Source of the DNA: Lingula anatina
Lineage: Eukaryota > Brachiopoda > Lingulata > Lingulida > Lingulidae
DNA length: 21,527 nucleotides
Direction of reading: 5' to 3'
Assembly: GCF_001039355.2 (NCBI RefSeq)
Contig: NW_019775857.1
Location: 288,003 to 309,529 of the forward strand
Below are positions 19,133 to 21,527 of this stretch, in pieces (position 1 is the first letter of the stretch; each line of letters opens with the position of its first letter). The notes beneath the pieces were generated by a model that saw nothing but the letters and a program-made list of their open reading frames with translations, was not told the DNA's origin and did not search any database. The position numbers were made by a program, and so were the translations under genes.

Positions 19133-19571
19133 GTGGGAAATACCTTGATTGTTATCATTTATATTTCTTTATTTGCTTGTTTTTATATTGTTATTATTAT
19201 TATTATTATTTTGATTGGATTGATGATGATGCAACACGACTTTTATGATATGCATATGTTGAGTGGATGTAAGTTTAATGTGTACACCTTTTATGAGAAG
19301 AATTGAAAATTAGACAAAAGAAAAAGTTAACTTTTTCTTCTTTTTTCAAGCCCATAGCTTGGGGGGGGGGGGGATGTTGAATGAACTGCCCTTTTTCTGT
19401 GAAAAAACCTGCTCTAGATTACATTTGATGTAGATACTGTAACAGAAAGTTTTCATGGTTAAAGGTTCAGTTTTTCAGAAAAGACCTCTCCCCCCCCCCC
19501 CCCTTATTAATTGCTGGCTACATGCCAATATTTGTAGTATGATTTTCAAAATTCGTTACTGTCTTTTGTAG
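19133..19571. other. SNX13-like intron carrying a MITE close to the acceptor
   Basis: The 439-bp intron contains a TTA repeat (19191-19210) and a CCCGTAGCCAG-family element (19350-19526) that ends only about 45 bp before the acceptor TGTCTTTTGTAG. If the intron is retained, the frame stays open to a stop at about 19304. Confidence 0.8.
19350..19526 (+). mobile_element. CCCGTAGCCAG-family MITE, decayed copy in SNX13 intron
   Basis: The left end GCCCATAGCTTGGGG and right end CTGGCTACATGCC are degenerate inverted repeats. The interior shares GAACTGCCCTTTTTCTG, TTTGATGTAGATAC and AAGGTTCAGTTTTTCAGAAAAGA with the copies at 1976-2137 and 4425-4588. It carries a G run (19361-19373) near the left end and a C run (about 19490-19503) near the right, which could pair into a strong hairpin in the nascent RNA. 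Confidence 0.8.
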
Positions 19572-19676
19572 TATCCATCTCTTGCCACCCTTAATTTTCC
19601 CAGTAAGAAGCTTATTGACAACTTGAAGGAAGAATTCTTGGAGAAGAGGAAGAAGGAACTGGATCATTATTTGCAG
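19572..19676 (+). CDS. SNX13: SNX13-like sorting nexin, exon with second half of PX domain
   Basis: The exon is 105 bp (35 codons), phase 0 at both ends, with acceptor TGTCTTTTGTAG. It reads YPSLATLNFPSKKLIDNLKE then EFLEKRKKELDHYLQ, aligned with vertebrate SNX13 SLSSILKLPGKKTFNNMDRD and FLEKRKKDLNAYLQ. The proline-containing loop is FPSKK in place of LPGKK. The FLEKRKKEL helix supplies the basic residues of the phosphoinositide pocket. The donor GTGCTC (19677) departs from consensus at +4/+5. Reading through it adds 17 residues and stops at 19728-19730. Downstream nexin-C exons are outside or unrecognised. Confidence 0.9.
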
Positions 19677-19792
19677 GTGCTCGTTTTTCACTTTAGAACT
19701 TCACATTTGAGTTCTTTAGAACTTTTATAAGACCCTAACAGGAATTGACTCGTTGAACATCCAAAGTACAGGCCTAAAACGTGCTTTAAAAA

Positions 19793-19793
<1 letters not shown>

Positions 19794-19862
<69 letters not shown>
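19794..19862. repeat. TA microsatellite, about 34 units
   Basis: An uninterrupted (AT)n tract of about 69 bp, the longest in the window. It lies 117 bp downstream of the PX exon. Confidence 0.95.
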
Positions 19863-19865
<3 letters not shown>

Positions 19866-20695
19866 GCTTACATGCATTTTTCCTATTTTTCACATTGCGC
19901 AAATTTGTCATTTTTACTATGGTTACAGTAAAATCATCAGAAAGTCAGTTTGAAGGACACTAACAAAAATGCTGATTCAAAAATAAATTGTCAAAGAGTA
20001 TCCAAGAAATCAGATTTTGGTCGTTTTTATCATAAAATTATGCACTGATAAGCTGTTCAATTTAACTCTGAGAATGCCAGCACGTACTTAATACCCCGCC
20101 CTGCATTCAGTGTCTTGAAGTTTTTGTGTCTTAAAGTATCATATAAATGTTTTAATAGCAAAGTTTTCCTAATATCATGAGAAAAGCACGGAGCACTTTG
20201 TGACCTGAAGTGACTGAGCATGTGTGTTTTTTGTGTGGGGGCAGGTCTGAAGTGAACCTAAAGTTTCATGATTGGATACTTGTGGGTTATACAGGGCCAG
20301 GTTATGTGATGCCAGGACAAGTATCCAGTGTGGCAGGTGCCAGTGTGGGGTGAAATCAAGGGGATGGAACTCCCAAGACGGAAGCAATTTGAGTTTATTG
20401 TTAATTATGACATTTTGTCTGCTTATTTCCTACAAATGAAGTTCTTACCAAAGGTCCTAGAATTACCCAGTATTTCTGATCATTTCCTGCTTTTGCATGT
20501 CTAATTAAATTATGGTGTTTCTGATTATTTCTGACTACTTCCGAATTCTGATTGAATCAAAACATGATGAACATTTGTGTTACACTGGATCCCATAGCTG
20601 GACTTATTCACTCCTGTGTTAGCTGATCTTGTGTGCAAGTTTATTAGAATGTGTTAGTTAAAATGAAGCTAAAACAATTCATTTGTTCATCATAG

Positions 20696-20920
20696 AGATC
20701 ATTCCTGGACAGAGATCAAGGTTCTCACTAAATTGCTATCAATTAAAGCAGCTTAGATGTCTTGCATGCCCACTGAAGCTGTTAGAGGGTTATTAACTAT
20801 AATCATTTAGCAGCTTCAGTAGGCGTGCCAGACATATAAGCCATTTAAGCTAAAAGCAATTTAGCGAGAAACCCCTTGAAGCTGGGTCAATCCAGTCAGA
20901 TCAATCTAGGCATGGGAACC
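20696..20920. mobile_element. Long foldback element (family C), copy 2
   Basis: The left arm (TCACTAAATTGCTATCAATT through CACTGAAGCTG, about 20725-20781) pairs with the right arm (CAGCTTCAGTAGGCGTGCCA through AGCAATTTAGCGAGAA, about 20810-20870). The right flank TCAGATCAATCTAGGCATGGGAA matches TTAGATCAATCTAGGTATGGGAA of the copy at 10318-10551. Same orientation, with a slightly longer loop. It is non-coding. Confidence 0.83.
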
Positions 20921-21295
20921 CAGTTATAAACACCAAACAACTATTAAGATTACTTTAAACACCTTTAAACAATTTTGATAATGTTCTTTACAGTATTGAT
21001 GTCTGTTTAATCTATCAGTTTTTTAAAGCCTTTCAATGCCAGTTATATCAGGTATATGTATGTACTGACAGTCCAAGGTTCTAAAATCTTAACGGCTCTG
21101 GTTGTGGACTAAACCAAAACCCAATTTGAAATTGAAGATCATTTCAGCAAAGTCTGATGTAATATAAGCCCAGTCAGGGCACCTAATTTAAAACATACTA
21201 TGTCCAAACTTGTTGAAAATGTGTAAGTGTGGGTCACTTTGTCTGGGCATTTCTGATCATTTCTGACAGTTTTACAGTTGTCCCCATGTATCTAG

Positions 21296-21466
21296 TCGAA
21301 TGGAGCCGAGATTAAATTACTGTGCCCCTGCAGGGACAATGGGTAGGGAGGGTATGTGAGAGGCAGAGAGACCATTACAAGATTAAGCGGTCTTCCTTTC
21401 ATGTAGGGTCCGTCATATTTGAGCCTTGGATCAGTTGATACTCGGATCTTCTATTCTGAATGGCCC
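21296..21466 (+). mobile_element. MITE family A2, copy 2, left end missing
   Basis: GAGATTAAATTACTGTGCCCCTG, the following GGGACAATGG, GGGAGG, and GGCAGAGAGACCATTACAAG align with the middle of the element at 12570-12768. The right end reads TTTGAGCCTTGGATCAGTTGATACTCGGATC then TATTCTGAATGGCCC, giving the family A-style terminus in reverse complement (GGGCCATTCAGAATA). The matching left terminus is not seen, so the copy appears 5'-truncated. Confidence 0.65.
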
Positions 21467-21527
21467 AATACTCAGTACTGGCCTCTGTTAACTCTGACCA
21501 TTAATCCTCCCTCGCCCCCCCCCCTCC

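Larger units (their letters stand above)
19677..21527. other. Presumed SNX13-like intron to end of window
   Basis: No further exon was recognised. The next would encode the end of PX and the nexin-C region. It contains a long TA microsatellite (19794-19862), the second foldback element (20696-20920), a truncated A2 MITE (21296-21466) and a terminal C-rich tract (about 21512-21527). The minus-strand open frame at 20175-20387 shows no recognised domain. Confidence 0.6.

Noticed and set aside
18776-19306. A 176-codon single-exon gene starting at ATG 18776
   Set aside because: The first codons and the tail after 19132 are intron sequence. Canonical AG and GT at 18796 and 19133 and alignment to SNX13 define an internal exon.
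1-21527. CRISPR arrays, operons, bacterial or phage systems, rRNA or tRNA genes
   Set aside because: No spaced direct repeats with unique spacers, no bacterial gene organisation, and no recognisable RNA gene. The DNA is clearly intron-bearing animal sequence.

Overview
The window looks like draft genomic DNA from an invertebrate animal, probably marine. It is AT-rich, with short exons bounded by GT/AG splice sites inside long introns, many simple repeats, small inverted-repeat transposons (MITEs), and a few N positions (5080, 9704-9707, 17716). Nothing bacterial or viral was recognised. I cannot name the species. The repeat style would suit an echinoderm, hemichordate, amphioxus or mollusc.

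Two partial genes, both on the + strand, are recognisable. At the left (1379-2810) two consecutive phase-compatible exons encode the first cyclic-nucleotide-binding domain (CNB-A) of an Epac-type cAMP-activated Rap exchange factor (RAPGEF4/EPAC2-like). At the right (17719-19676) four consecutive exons encode the second half of the RGS domain, the linker and most of the PX domain of a sorting nexin 13 (SNX13/RGS-PX1) orthologue. Both genes run off the recognisable exons: the Epac DEP, second CNB, REM, RA and CDC25 exons and the SNX13 transmembrane, PXA and first RGS exons were not found. A third exon-like block at 5243-5334 is open and well spliced but unassigned.

The 15 kb between the two exon groups (2811-17718) holds repeats and unrecognised sequence. 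It carries a hAT-like MITE (8132-8299), a 'GGCCTCATTCAGAAT' MITE copy (9049-9225), a long foldback element (10318-10551, second copy at 20696-20920), a nested palindrome (11611-11745), a relative of the first MITE family (12570-12768, truncated second copy at 21296-21466), a 22-bp tandem repeat (7049-7136) and several microsatellites. A third family with CCCGTAGCCAG-like ends occurs three times (about 1976-2137, 4425-4588, 19350-19526), once just upstream of an SNX13 splice acceptor.

The most unusual feature is at 18009-18245. The polypyrimidine tract, splice acceptor and first ~50 bp of an SNX13 RGS exon are present three times in tandem. Only the third copy continues into a full in-frame exon. 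The first has an in-frame stop, and using the second shifts the frame into a stop. This may be a set of decoy or 'poison' acceptors, or a recent tandem duplication decaying.

Functionally, the two genes touch the same pathway: Epac is activated by cAMP, and SNX13 has been reported as an RGS protein acting on Galpha-s, upstream of cAMP. Whether their adjacency is real linkage, a chimeric scaffold or a gene fragment cannot be settled from sequence alone. Exon phases argue against a simple direct fusion of the recognised exons.
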